Source: SXXH01 sp041165735
GTDB lineage: Bacteria > Planctomycetota > UBA1135 > GCA-002686595
Length of the DNA: 64,000 nt
Direction: 5' to 3'
NCBI GenBank assembly: GCA_046341775.1
Contig: JBKDQQ010000211.1
Coordinates: 20,829 to 84,828 of the forward strand
Under the pieces are notes generated by a model. The model was not told the DNA's origin. It saw nothing but the letters and a program-made list of their open reading frames with translations, and searched no databases. Position numbers and translations under genes: made by a program. Below are positions 1 through 8,220 of this stretch, piece by piece. Position 1 is the stretch's first letter; every line of letters starts with the position of its first letter.

Positions 1-1476
1 GGTGATCGACGCGACGATCGCTGGACGCGCCGCGCGGCGTGGGGGACCTTGGCGGGCTTGCTCGCCTTGGCGTGGTTGGCGCCGCTCCTCGCCAGCGCGC
101 GTCCCTTGTGGGCCGAGGCGGTCGAGGTCGCGCGCGTGCGCGAGGCGCGCGCGGCCGCGCGCCAGTGCCTCGACGAGTTGCAGGCGGCCGAAGGCGCCGC
201 GCCCGGGTCGCGCGACGCGCTCGCCGTGGCGACGGCGCGCGGCAACCTGGCGCGCATCGCGCGCGTCAAGGCGGAACTGGAGGGCGAGCCGGAGTCGGGC
301 TTCCTCGCGCGCTTCGAAGGCGCCACGCGCACGGCGGGAGCTGGCGAGTTGCGCGCGCTCCACGAACATTGGGAACTCGCCACGCGGGACGGGCTGCGTC
401 GGCGCAGCGGCAGTCCCGCCATGGCCAACCTGTCGACCGGGGAACGCGCGCGGCTCGTGCTCGTGCCGCTGGTGGCGTGGCTCGGCTGGTGTCGCCTCCG
501 TGCCCGCGCGCCGCGCGCGGGCGGGGTCGCGGCGGCGCTTTGCGTCGCGGTGCTCGTGGCGCTCGGCATGGCCTGGGCGAGCCACGACGCGCCGCGCTTC
601 CTCGACAAGCAGAGCATGGCGCGCGGCGAGCACGAGGTCGTGCGCGTCGCGTGGGCTCCGCTGTCGTTCGGGCCGAACGAGACGCGCCTCGCCGAGGCGT
701 GGAGCCCGCCCGGCTGGCTCGTCTCCGCCGCGTCGAGCGGCGTGGCGACCTTGCCGGGCGAGCCTGCGCTGGACGACGCCTGGCGACACCCCTTGGGCAC
801 GGACGCGCTCGGACGCGACGTGCTGGCGCGCCTCCTGCACGGCGCGGCACCCACGCTGGAGATCGCCCTCGGCGCCGCGCTGGCGGCCTTGGGGCTGGGC
901 GTGCTGCTCGGGCTGGCGGCGGGCTGGTTCGGCGGGTTCGTCGACTATTGCGTGCAGCGCGCGATGGAGACGCTCTCCAGCCTGCCCTTCCTGTTCCTGG
1001 CCATCGTGGTGCTGGCGGCGACGCGCGGGAACCTGTCGCCGGGCGCCGCCCTCGCGGCGACCATCGCCTGCGTCGCCTGGACCCCCGTCGCGCGGATCGT
1101 GCGCGCGCTGGCCCTGATCGAGCGCGGTCGCGAGCATGTGCTCGCCGCGCGCGTGGCGGGCATTCCATCGTGGCGCATCGCGCTGGTGCACGTCCTGCCG
1201 GCGACCACCTCGGCCGCGCTCGTCGCCACCGCCTTCGTCGCCGCGGGAGCGGTGGGCGTGGAGTCCGCGCTTTCGTGGCTCGGACTCTCGACCAGCGTGC
1301 CGCAGCCCACCTGGGGCGGCCTCGCCGCGGGAGCCGGCGGACTCGGGCGCGCCTGGGTCTGGCTGCCGCCCAGCCTGCTCGTGGCCGCGACCGCCACCGC
1401 GCTGCTCCTGCTCGCCGACGAGGCGCGCGGCGCGACTCGCGCGGGCGGATCCGGCGGCGGGGGGGCGGGAGCGTGA
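1..1476 (+). CDS. DppC/OppC-type ABC transporter permease (5' end outside window)
   Basis: Inner-membrane permease of a peptide/nickel-type ABC importer. The reading frame is already open at base 1, before the first hydrophobic segment, so the true start lies upstream. Visible features are an N-terminal membrane segment, a soluble stretch of roughly 100 residues, two further hydrophobic segments, then the classic DppC core. That core begins with HPLGTDALGRDVLARLLHG and is followed by several membrane helices. The ATPase-contact (EAA) loop lies around 'AARVAGIPSWRIALVHVLP', and the C-terminal region has the 'ALSWLGLS' motif followed by 'PTWGG', usual for this family. The next gene overlaps by 4 bp (GTGA), so permease and ATPase are coupled. 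The transported substrate cannot be told. The N-terminal part is longer than in most DppC proteins. Confidence 0.88.
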   Translation, partial: GDRRDDRWTRRAAWGTLAGLLALAWLAPLLASARPLWAEAVEVARVREARAAARQCLDELQAAEGAAPGSRDALAVATARGNLARIARVKAELEGEPESGFLARFEGATRTAGAGELRALHEHWELATRDGLRRRSGSPAMANLSTGERARLVLVPLVAWLGWCRLRARAPRAGGVAAALCVAVLVALGMAWASHDAPRFLDKQSMARGEHEVVRVAWAPLSFGPNETRLAEAWSPPGWLVSAASSGVATLPGEPALDDAWRHPLGTDALGRDVLARLLHGAAPTLEIALGAALAALGLGVLLGLAAGWFGGFVDYCVQRAMETLSSLPFLFLAIVVLAATRGNLSPGAALAATIACVAWTPVARIVRALALIERGREHVLAARVAGIPSWRIALVHVLPATTSAALVATAFVAAGAVGVESALSWLGLSTSVPQPTWGGLAAGAGGLGRAWVWLPPSLLVAATATALLLLADEARGATRAGGSGGGGAGA

Positions 1477-2951
1477 GCGGCGACGCGCTGGTCGAGCTGC
1501 GCGACTTCGGGCTGCGCCGCGGCGGCCGCGAGGTGCTTCGTCAAATCAATTTGACAATCGGGCCCGGCCAGTCGATGGCGGTGGTCGGGCGCTCGGGCGC
1601 CGGCAAGTCGAGCCTCCTGCGCGCCATCGGCGGCCTGCTCGACGCCGACGAGGCGCCCTTCGGCGGCCTCGCGCGGGTCGGCGGCGACGCCCCGTGGCGC
1701 GAGATCGGCTTCGTGTTCCAGGAGCCGCGCTCGGCGCTCGATCCCCTGTGGCGCGCCGGAGAGCTCGTGGCCGAGCCGTTGCGCGCGTCGGGCGCGTCGG
1801 GTGCCGAGCGCGAGCAGCGCGTCATGCGGGCGCTTGCCGACGCGGGCCTCTCGGAACCGGAGCGCATGGCGCGCAGCTTCCCGCACCAGTTGTCGGGGGG
1901 CGAGCGCCAGCGGGTGCTGCTGGCGGTCGCCCTGGCGCGCAGGCCGCGCCTGCTGCTCCTGGACGAGCCCTCCAGCGCCCTGGACCGCGGCGCGGCCGAG
2001 CGGCTGCACGACGACCTCGAGCGCCTGCGGCGCGAGCAGGGACTGGCGTGGATCGTCGCTTCGCACGAGCGGCTCGCCGTCGAACGGACCCAGCGGGTCC
2101 TGCGGCTCGAGCAGGGCGCCCCCGTGGCGTCGGGCGATTCGCGCGATTACCTGCGGGACGCGCGCGACCCGCTGGCGCTGGCCTTCGCCGGCGGATCCAG
2201 CCGCGCGCGCGGCACGCGCGCCGGCGAGGTCGTGCTCGAGGCCGTCGACCTGCACCTCGTGCGCGATGCGGGACGCGCGCGCGAGTTGCACGTGCTGCGC
2301 GGCGCGTCGCTCGCGCTGCGCGCCGGACGCGCGACGGCCGTCGTCGGCGCGTCGGGCGCGGGCAAGACGAGCCTGCTCCGGCTGCTGCTGGCGCTGGAGG
2401 CGCCCTCGGCGGGCGTGGTGCAACTGCGCGACGAGGATGGCGCGCGGCTCTCGTGGTCGGAGATGGCCGAGAGTCGGCGCCGGCCGCTGAGGAAGCGCTT
2501 CGGCGCCGTCTTCCAGGACCCGCGCGGCTCGCTGGATCCGCGGCGCAGCGTGCGCGAGACGCTCGTCGAGCCGTTGCGCGTGCTCGGCGGCCTCGCGCGC
2601 GACGCGGCCGACGAGCGCGCCCTGCGGCTGCTCTCCGAGGTGGGCCTGGGCTCGTCCTGGCTCGAGCGCCTGCCGGCCGCGATGTCGGGCGGCGAACGCG
2701 CGCGCGTCGCCCTGTGCCGCGCCTTGGCGCTCGATCCGCACATCCTCGTCCTCGACGAACCCACCGCCTCCTTCGATCCGGTGCTGCGCGCGGAGTTCGC
2801 GCTGCTGCTGCGGGATCTGGTGGAGCGGCGCGGCCTGGCGCTGCTCTTCGTGGCGCACGACCGCGCCCTGGTGGAGATGCTGGCCGACGAGGTGCTCGAG
2901 CTCGTCGGAGGCCGCTTGCGCCCCGCGGGTCAGGACAGCGGGAGCCCGTAG
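1473..2951 (+). CDS. Peptide-type ABC transporter, fused double ATPase (DppD-DppF-like)
   Basis: One chain of 492 residues carries two complete ABC ATPase domains, the counterpart of separate DppD and DppF (OppD/OppF) subunits. Domain 1 has Walker A VGRSGAGKSS, Q-loop 'FVFQEPRSALDP', signature LSGGERQRV, Walker B 'LLLLDEPSSALD' and switch His in 'VASHE'. Domain 2 has VGASGAGKTS, 'VFQDPRGSLDP', MSGGERARV, 'ILVLDEPTASFDP' and 'FVAHD'. The 'P-R-S-L/A-D-P' Q-loop is typical of the oligopeptide branch. The GTG at 1473 is the chosen start because it overlaps the permease stop by 4 bp and sits just before the first beta strand. The 3' end overlaps the convergent HAD gene by 22 bp. It would energise the preceding permease. 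Confidence 0.9.
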   Translation: MSGDALVELRDFGLRRGGREVLRQINLTIGPGQSMAVVGRSGAGKSSLLRAIGGLLDADEAPFGGLARVGGDAPWREIGFVFQEPRSALDPLWRAGELVAEPLRASGASGAEREQRVMRALADAGLSEPERMARSFPHQLSGGERQRVLLAVALARRPRLLLLDEPSSALDRGAAERLHDDLERLRREQGLAWIVASHERLAVERTQRVLRLEQGAPVASGDSRDYLRDARDPLALAFAGGSSRARGTRAGEVVLEAVDLHLVRDAGRARELHVLRGASLALRAGRATAVVGASGAGKTSLLRLLLALEAPSAGVVQLRDEDGARLSWSEMAESRRRPLRKRFGAVFQDPRGSLDPRRSVRETLVEPLRVLGGLARDAADERALRLLSEVGLGSSWLERLPAAMSGGERARVALCRALALDPHILVLDEPTASFDPVLRAEFALLLRDLVERRGLALLFVAHDRALVEMLADEVLELVGGRLRPAGQDSGSP

Positions 2952-3655
2952 TCCTTGCGCAGGATCGGCCGCAGCTGGTCGAAGTCGTCGATCACGTGGT
3001 CGGGCGCGACCTTGGGCTCTTCGTCCTTGTGGCGGCTGGCGCGCCGCGCCCAGGTGGCCACCATGCCGATCGACTTGGGCGGCGCGATGTCGTGCTCGGG
3101 GCTGTCGCCGATGTACATCACTTCGGCGGGGGCCAGGCCCATGTCGGACAAGGCCAGTTGGTACAGCTTCGGATTGGGCTTGCTGATGCCGATCTGGTCG
3201 CTGATGAAGACCGCCTTGGGGTCGAGGTAGGGCACGAGGCCGAGTCGCACGAGCTTCTCGGCCTGCTTGACGGTCCAGCCGTGGGTGACGATGCCGAGGC
3301 GCACGCCGGCGCGCTTGAGGTCGCGCAGCAGCGGATAGACGTCGTCGAAGGGCGCGAGCTCGAGGAACTTCGTGTCGTGGTACGCGGCCACGCCTGCGGC
3401 CACCACCAACGCGGGGTTGACGCGCGCGAGGCTCTTCGGTCGCAGCCGCATGAGCAGCTTGTCGAAGTGGTGCTCGTAGTTGGAGCTGAACTCGTGCAGC
3501 ACCTCGTCGAGTTCCTTGAGCACCTGCTCCTCGGGCAGGTCGAGGCCGGCCGAGATCATGGCGCGCACGGCGTTGGCGCGCGCGCGACGCGCGAAGGCCG
3601 TGGTCGGCACCAGCGTGTCGTCGATGTCGAAGAGGATGGCGGAGAGGCGCGTCAC
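2930..3655 (-). CDS. HAD-superfamily hydrolase (subfamily IA, TIGR02253-like)
   Basis: Soluble 241-residue haloacid-dehalogenase-type phosphatase. Motif I is 'DIDDTL' (nucleophile Asp plus acid/base Asp), motif II the Thr in 'LGIVTHG', motif III the Lys in 'ISKPNP', and motif IV 'GDSPEHD'. A helical cap of about 90 residues lies between motifs I and II, as in subfamily IA. The overall pattern, including 'VFISDQIGISKPNPKLY', matches the TIGR02253 group, whose substrates are mostly unknown. The start is GTG at 3655. The gene runs tail-to-tail into the ABC ATPase with a 22-bp overlap and is otherwise monocistronic. Hydrolysis of a small phosphorylated metabolite is inferred; the substrate is not. 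Confidence 0.85.
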   Translation of the reverse strand: MTRLSAILFDIDDTLVPTTAFARRARANAVRAMISAGLDLPEEQVLKELDEVLHEFSSNYEHHFDKLLMRLRPKSLARVNPALVVAAGVAAYHDTKFLELAPFDDVYPLLRDLKRAGVRLGIVTHGWTVKQAEKLVRLGLVPYLDPKAVFISDQIGISKPNPKLYQLALSDMGLAPAEVMYIGDSPEHDIAPPKSIGMVATWARRASRHKDEEPKVAPDHVIDDFDQLRPILRKDYGLPLS

Positions 3656-3720
3656 GCAGGGCGGATTCTACGCGCCGGGCCCGCGGGCGCGCACTCCCGT
3701 CGCCGGCGGCGCGCCGCTCC

Positions 3721-5301
3721 TCACGGCAGGATCGTGACCTGCGCCCAGTCGGCGGTCAGGCGGCGCGGGCTGGTGAAGAAGCCCTGGTACCACTGGGTGG
3801 TGCCCACGAGGCCGGCGGAGCCCGGCACCGCGACCGCGATGCTCGTCGCCCCGGAGGCGTCGCTGTTGGGCATGCTGGTCATGGTGGTGGTGCTGCGTTG
3901 CAGGCGCAGCACGCCGATCGCGCCGAAGTTCGACGGGCCCGAGGCCGGCGCGGGCGCGCGCAGCAGGCGGGCGGGCGAGCCGGCGGGGCCGCGCAGCTGC
4001 ACGACGTGGCTCGCGCCGATGCGCGGCGCGCCGGAGATGCGCAGATCGGACGCGTCGAAGGCGTACAAGGCGATCGAGCCGCCGGTGGCGAAGCTGTTGG
4101 CGTGGCCGTTCTTGGCCGCGACGGCCACGCGCTCGCCGTCGCCGCTGATGTCGACGTCGAAGATGGAGCCCGTGGTCGAGTGCGTGGCGACGGGCGTCGA
4201 GCTGGTGCGCGAGTAGAGGCGCAACTGCGCCACCGTGGCCGCCTGGTCGCCCCACAAGCCCAGCGCGATGCGTCCTCCGTCGGACGAGATGGCGACGTCC
4301 CCGGTCGAGTTCTGCAGGCTGCCCGAGCCGACGACCTCCTCGGCCATGGTCGTGGCGAGCGAGGCCACGTCGAAGGCTTCGACGCGCACCTTGAGGTTCG
4401 TGTCGAAGTAGTTGAAGGCCCAGGCGATGGTCGACGAATTCCGGGCGATGTCGATGCGCGCGCAGTAGTTCGATCCGGGCAGCGAGTGCTGGTGGATGCG
4501 CGAGTAGCCGCCCGTCGCGTTGCGTCGCCAGACGTCGGCTCCGTTGAAGTAGCCGTAGGCGAAGACGGATCCGTCGCCGGAGATGGCGTGCGCCTCGGTG
4601 CCGGTGGGGACGGCGACCATCTGGCGCACCGTGCGCGACTGCGTGTCGAAGACGATGCCCGTGGAGCTGTTCGCCGCGTAGAACGCGCTGCCGTCGGCGG
4701 CGAGGTCGAAGCCGCGCAGTTGGCCGACCATGTTGGCGACCTCGCCCGACCACAGCGGCACGCCCGATGCGGGGCCGTAGATCGCCACTTGCAGGCGCAA
4801 GGTCGACTGGCTCGTCGCCACCGCCACGATCGTCTGTCCGTCGTCGGACACCGCGACCTTGGCGGTCTGCAGCGTCGCGTTCGTCCATGAATGCACCCAG
4901 GTGGGCGTGCTGGAACTGGAGCGCCAGCAGGAGACCTGCGGCACGCGCGAGCTCGAACCGCTCGATTGCGGCAGCAACCGCAGCGACGCGTGCACGTCGG
5001 CGAGGTCGGCCGAGTCGACCTGCGTGTACTGGCTCTCGAGCGGCACGCTGCGTTCCCACACCGGCAGCACCGGCATGGCCGAGTACGCGGAGAGGAGCTC
5101 GGCGTGGTCGTTGCCGTACTCGAACTCGGTGAAGACCTGGCTGCCGCGCGCTCCGATCGACACGACGCGGCCCGTCCAGCCCGCGCCGTCGTCGGTGCGG
5201 GTCCAGATGGAGCCACCGTCGATCAGGTTCTGCGCCGAGGCGGAACCCAGACCCGTGGAGAGGAGCGCGCACGCTCCCAGTCGCGACCAAAGCTTGCCCA
5301 T
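3721..5301 (-). CDS. Secreted WD40/YVTN-like beta-propeller protein
   Basis: A 526-residue exported protein of unknown role. The ATG at 5301 was preferred over an in-frame start at 5382 because it places a signal peptide at the N-terminus (MGKLWSR, then a hydrophobic core, then 'GSASAQ' as cleavage site). The mature part is made of repeated segments of about 45-60 residues containing pairs such as 'VAISSDGGRIALG', 'VDISGDGERVAVA' and 'AISGDGSVFAYG', the strand-turn-strand signature of WD40-like propeller blades. The C-terminal tail around 'GTTQWYQGFF' reads like the end domain seen on many planctomycete surface proteins (from memory, not checked). It stands alone between the HAD gene and the secretin block. 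Binding or structural work at the cell surface is a guess. Confidence 0.7.
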   Translation of the reverse strand: MGKLWSRLGACALLSTGLGSASAQNLIDGGSIWTRTDDGAGWTGRVVSIGARGSQVFTEFEYGNDHAELLSAYSAMPVLPVWERSVPLESQYTQVDSADLADVHASLRLLPQSSGSSSRVPQVSCWRSSSSTPTWVHSWTNATLQTAKVAVSDDGQTIVAVATSQSTLRLQVAIYGPASGVPLWSGEVANMVGQLRGFDLAADGSAFYAANSSTGIVFDTQSRTVRQMVAVPTGTEAHAISGDGSVFAYGYFNGADVWRRNATGGYSRIHQHSLPGSNYCARIDIARNSSTIAWAFNYFDTNLKVRVEAFDVASLATTMAEEVVGSGSLQNSTGDVAISSDGGRIALGLWGDQAATVAQLRLYSRTSSTPVATHSTTGSIFDVDISGDGERVAVAAKNGHANSFATGGSIALYAFDASDLRISGAPRIGASHVVQLRGPAGSPARLLRAPAPASGPSNFGAIGVLRLQRSTTTMTSMPNSDASGATSIAVAVPGSAGLVGTTQWYQGFFTSPRRLTADWAQVTILP

Positions 5302-5501
5302 CGCCTGCGCCCTCGCGCGGCCACCGTCAGGATCCCCGACTCCCTGCCCGGAGTCGAGACGGCATGCCGCTCGAAGTCGCATATCGGGGGGCGCCGGAGC
5401 GGCCCTTGAAACAAGTTCGGAAATTGCGATCTCCTTGGATTGGCGCCGAAATTCCGTCCGATTCCCGGGGCGGCACGCCGGAAAGGGGGCCGCATGGAAG
5501 C

Positions 5502-5537
5502 GCGGCGGGGAGCCCCGATTCCGGGACTCCCCGCCGC
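5502..5537 (-). terminator. GC-rich stem-loop after secretin gene
   Basis: A perfect 11-bp inverted repeat (GCGGCGGGGAG at 5502-5512 with CTCCCCGCCGC at 5527-5537, 14-nt loop) starts 35 bp after the stop codon of the secretin-like gene on the minus strand. There is no T-run after it, so it is not a textbook intrinsic terminator. In a genome this GC-rich it may still end transcription or protect the mRNA 3' end. The rest of 5302-5571 shows nothing I can name. Confidence 0.5.
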
Positions 5538-5571
5538 ATTCGCATCCCCGCCGAGGCGGGCGACGTGGCGC

Positions 5572-8157
5572 TCAGCGCGCCTCGAGCTTGCGCATCTCGT
5601 CGCGCACGTCCGTGATGCGGGCGCGGATGAGGATCATCAGCGAGCGGTTCTCGTCGCTGTAGCCCTCGTTCTTGAAGAAGAAGCCGACCACCGGGATCTT
5701 CGCGATCCACGGGACTTCGGCGCGACGCTCGATGTTGCGCACGCTCGAGAGGCCGCCGAGCATCAGCGAGCCGCCGTCGGGCAGCACGGCCGAGGTGAAG
5801 ACCGACTCCACCTTCAGCTCGGGCAGCTGGAACTTGATGGGGGAGGTGTTGCCGCCCAGGGTCGAGCTGAAGTCGCGCAAGGCGACGACCTTCGCCACGG
5901 TGGGCTGGATCTCCAGCGTCAGGTACTGGCGGTTCTGGTGGATCGTCGGGCGCACGTCGAGGACGACGCCCTCGTTGAGCACGTTGACCACCGGGTCGGC
6001 CACGGCCTGGAACTGGGCCACTTCCACGTCGAAGTCCTGGATGTAGGCCTTCTGGTTGATCGCCGTCACGTAGGCGCGCTGCGTGTTGTGCACGCTGACG
6101 ACCTGATCGTTGACGAGCTGGACTTCGCTGCTCTTCTCGACGGCGCGCATCAGCGCCGAGAGGTTCACGTCGTTCAGGTACGACCATTGGAAGGTCATGC
6201 CGCCGACGGTGGAGAGCGCGTTGCCGAGCTGCGACTCGAAGAAGTTCTGCGTCGTGGCGCGGTAGTCGCCATCGGCGCCGTCGTCGTAGAACACGCCGGC
6301 CGAGGGGTGGCCGGCCGCGTTCTGGCCCGCCGTGCCCGAGCCGCCGTTGTCGAGGCCCTTGCTGGCCTGGTCCTCGAGGCCGTTGGTGACATCCGAAACC
6401 TCGACGTTGTCGAGGCCGCGGAAGTCCACGCCGAGCTCCTGGATCCAGTTGTTGCTGACGGTGAGGAACTTCGACTCGATCGTCACGAGCGAGGTCGAGA
6501 AGCGGCGCAGGTCGTTGAGGAAGTTGACGACCTGCTGCTGCACCTCGGCGGTGTGGTTGACGAGGATGTAGCCGTCGGAGGCCTCGATCGAGATGCCCTC
6601 GTCGCTCCAGCTGCCCTTGGCGATGTTCTCCTGGATGAGGGTCGCGAGGTCGGCGGGCTCGAGGATCTTGGGCTTCTCGCCCACGGCGCCGAAGGGGCCG
6701 CCGCCATCGTCGTCGCTCATGTTCTCGATCAGGCGCAGCTGGTCGATGCGCGGACCGAGGAAGTCGGTCAGGCCGAACACGAGGTCCTGCACGTCGTGGT
6801 TGTACAGGAAGGGCTTGGTGCGGGCCTTCTCCTTGGTCGTGACGAGGACGGCCTCGTGGCGCGTCGTCCACGTGACGTTCTCGCCCGCCATCTGGGTGAT
6901 CAGGTTGAGGGCCTGGTGGGCCGTCAGCTTGTTCTCCAGCTTGAGGGTGAAGGTGGTGCCGGCCTCGCTGGCGGCGGCCTCGGCGGCCGGGTCGACGACC
7001 AGCGGCAGGCCCGAGACGAGGCGCAGCGTGTCGATCACCTTGGCGAGGCTCTCCTCGTCGGCGATCGGCGGGATCTGGACGGTCGTCTGCTTGAGCTGCT
7101 CGCGCAGCGCGAGATCGCCCTCCTCCACCTTGGTCGTGAGGTCCAGGCCCTGGCGCTTCGAGCGACGTTCGGTCATCTCGTTCCAGGCCTTGGCGGAAGG
7201 CTGGGTGATGACGTCGACGTAGGGGATCTGGATCTCCTTCATCTGCTCGCGCCAGCGACGGAACTGCTCGCGCTTGGCCTCGACGTATTCGGCGCGCACC
7301 TTCGTGCGTCCGGCGCGGAAGGCCGAGTCGCGGATCTCCTTCGCCTGCTCGTTGCGCGGGTCTTCGAGCAGCGCCTGGTCGGCCAGGTCCTCGGCTTCCT
7401 CGTAGTCGCCGGCATCGAACGCCGCGATGGCGGAGTCGAGGATGTTGTTGAGGACGGCCAGCTTGCGCTCGCGCGCGGCGGCCTCCTCGGCGCGCAGGGC
7501 CTCGGTGGCCTTGCGCTCGGCCGTCTCCTGCGCGGCCTTCTCGGCCTGCGTGCGTTGCTCCTTGACCTTGGCGAGCGTGGCTTCGACTTGCTGGTCGAGG
7601 CCGTCCCACTTCACCGAGTAGGGGGCGTAGCGCACCGCGTTGCGGGCGATCTCGAGCTCGGCCACGGCCGCCTGGTAGTCGCCGCGGGCGACGTGCAGGT
7701 TGGCCTTGGACAGGGAGTCCTGGACCTCGGTCTTGATCTGCTGCATGCGCAGCGCGTACGCCGCCTCCATGTCCTGCGCCACCGTCTGGTTGACGGCGAT
7801 CTTGTCGCCGCGCAGGGCGAGGATCTGGGCGCGCAGGTCGCGGGCGGACAGGTTGTCGCCGTCCAGCTTGATCGCCTCGTCCACGGCGGCGAGGGCGCCT
7901 TCGAGGTCGAGGCGGCCCATCAAGGCCTTGGCGTTGTCGATGTGGCTGGCGACGAGGAAGGCCTTGCGCTGCTGCGCGAGGTCGAGCACCTGCGCGTCCT
8001 GCGCCAACTGGCCGGAACCGTCGCCGCCCTGTCGGGGTTCGACGGCCTCCGGCGCGGGCGCCGCGTCGGCCGAGACCTCGAGGGCTTCGGGTCCCGTCGA
8101 GCGGCAGGCCGCGACGGCGAGGGCGAGCAGCAGGGCGTTCTTTTCTTGGCGGATCAT
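5572..8157 (-). CDS. Secretin-like outer-membrane lipoprotein with TPR N-terminus (copy 1)
   Basis: An 861-residue protein whose C-terminal ~250 residues look like a type II/III secretin (GspD/PilQ family) beta-barrel domain. Indicators are 'NEGVVLDVRPTIHQN', 'LTLEIQPTVA', 'LPDGGSLMLGGL' and the final 'VPWIAKIPVVGFFFKNEG' strand pair. The N-terminus has a lipobox (VAAC). Next come TPR-like helices (about 60-115 and 135-180), an Ala/Glu/Arg coiled-coil stretch (about 185-215) and another TPR pair (about 220-265). It is followed by secretin-N-like segments containing 'GYILVNHTAEVQQQVVNFLNDL'. A second, similar gene lies 63 bp upstream on the same strand. No other type II, type III or type IV pilus gene is nearby, so the pore partner is unknown. 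The membrane pore role is inferred from the family. Confidence 0.8.
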   Translation of the reverse strand: MIRQEKNALLLALAVAACRSTGPEALEVSADAAPAPEAVEPRQGGDGSGQLAQDAQVLDLAQQRKAFLVASHIDNAKALMGRLDLEGALAAVDEAIKLDGDNLSARDLRAQILALRGDKIAVNQTVAQDMEAAYALRMQQIKTEVQDSLSKANLHVARGDYQAAVAELEIARNAVRYAPYSVKWDGLDQQVEATLAKVKEQRTQAEKAAQETAERKATEALRAEEAAARERKLAVLNNILDSAIAAFDAGDYEEAEDLADQALLEDPRNEQAKEIRDSAFRAGRTKVRAEYVEAKREQFRRWREQMKEIQIPYVDVITQPSAKAWNEMTERRSKRQGLDLTTKVEEGDLALREQLKQTTVQIPPIADEESLAKVIDTLRLVSGLPLVVDPAAEAAASEAGTTFTLKLENKLTAHQALNLITQMAGENVTWTTRHEAVLVTTKEKARTKPFLYNHDVQDLVFGLTDFLGPRIDQLRLIENMSDDDGGGPFGAVGEKPKILEPADLATLIQENIAKGSWSDEGISIEASDGYILVNHTAEVQQQVVNFLNDLRRFSTSLVTIESKFLTVSNNWIQELGVDFRGLDNVEVSDVTNGLEDQASKGLDNGGSGTAGQNAAGHPSAGVFYDDGADGDYRATTQNFFESQLGNALSTVGGMTFQWSYLNDVNLSALMRAVEKSSEVQLVNDQVVSVHNTQRAYVTAINQKAYIQDFDVEVAQFQAVADPVVNVLNEGVVLDVRPTIHQNRQYLTLEIQPTVAKVVALRDFSSTLGGNTSPIKFQLPELKVESVFTSAVLPDGGSLMLGGLSSVRNIERRAEVPWIAKIPVVGFFFKNEGYSDENRSLMILIRARITDVRDEMRKLEAR

Positions 8158-8220
8158 GTCTGGTCTAGCTTCCTACGCTGCGATGTCTCTGGGTTCGTCG
8201 GTTGCGAAGGGGAGGGGCGC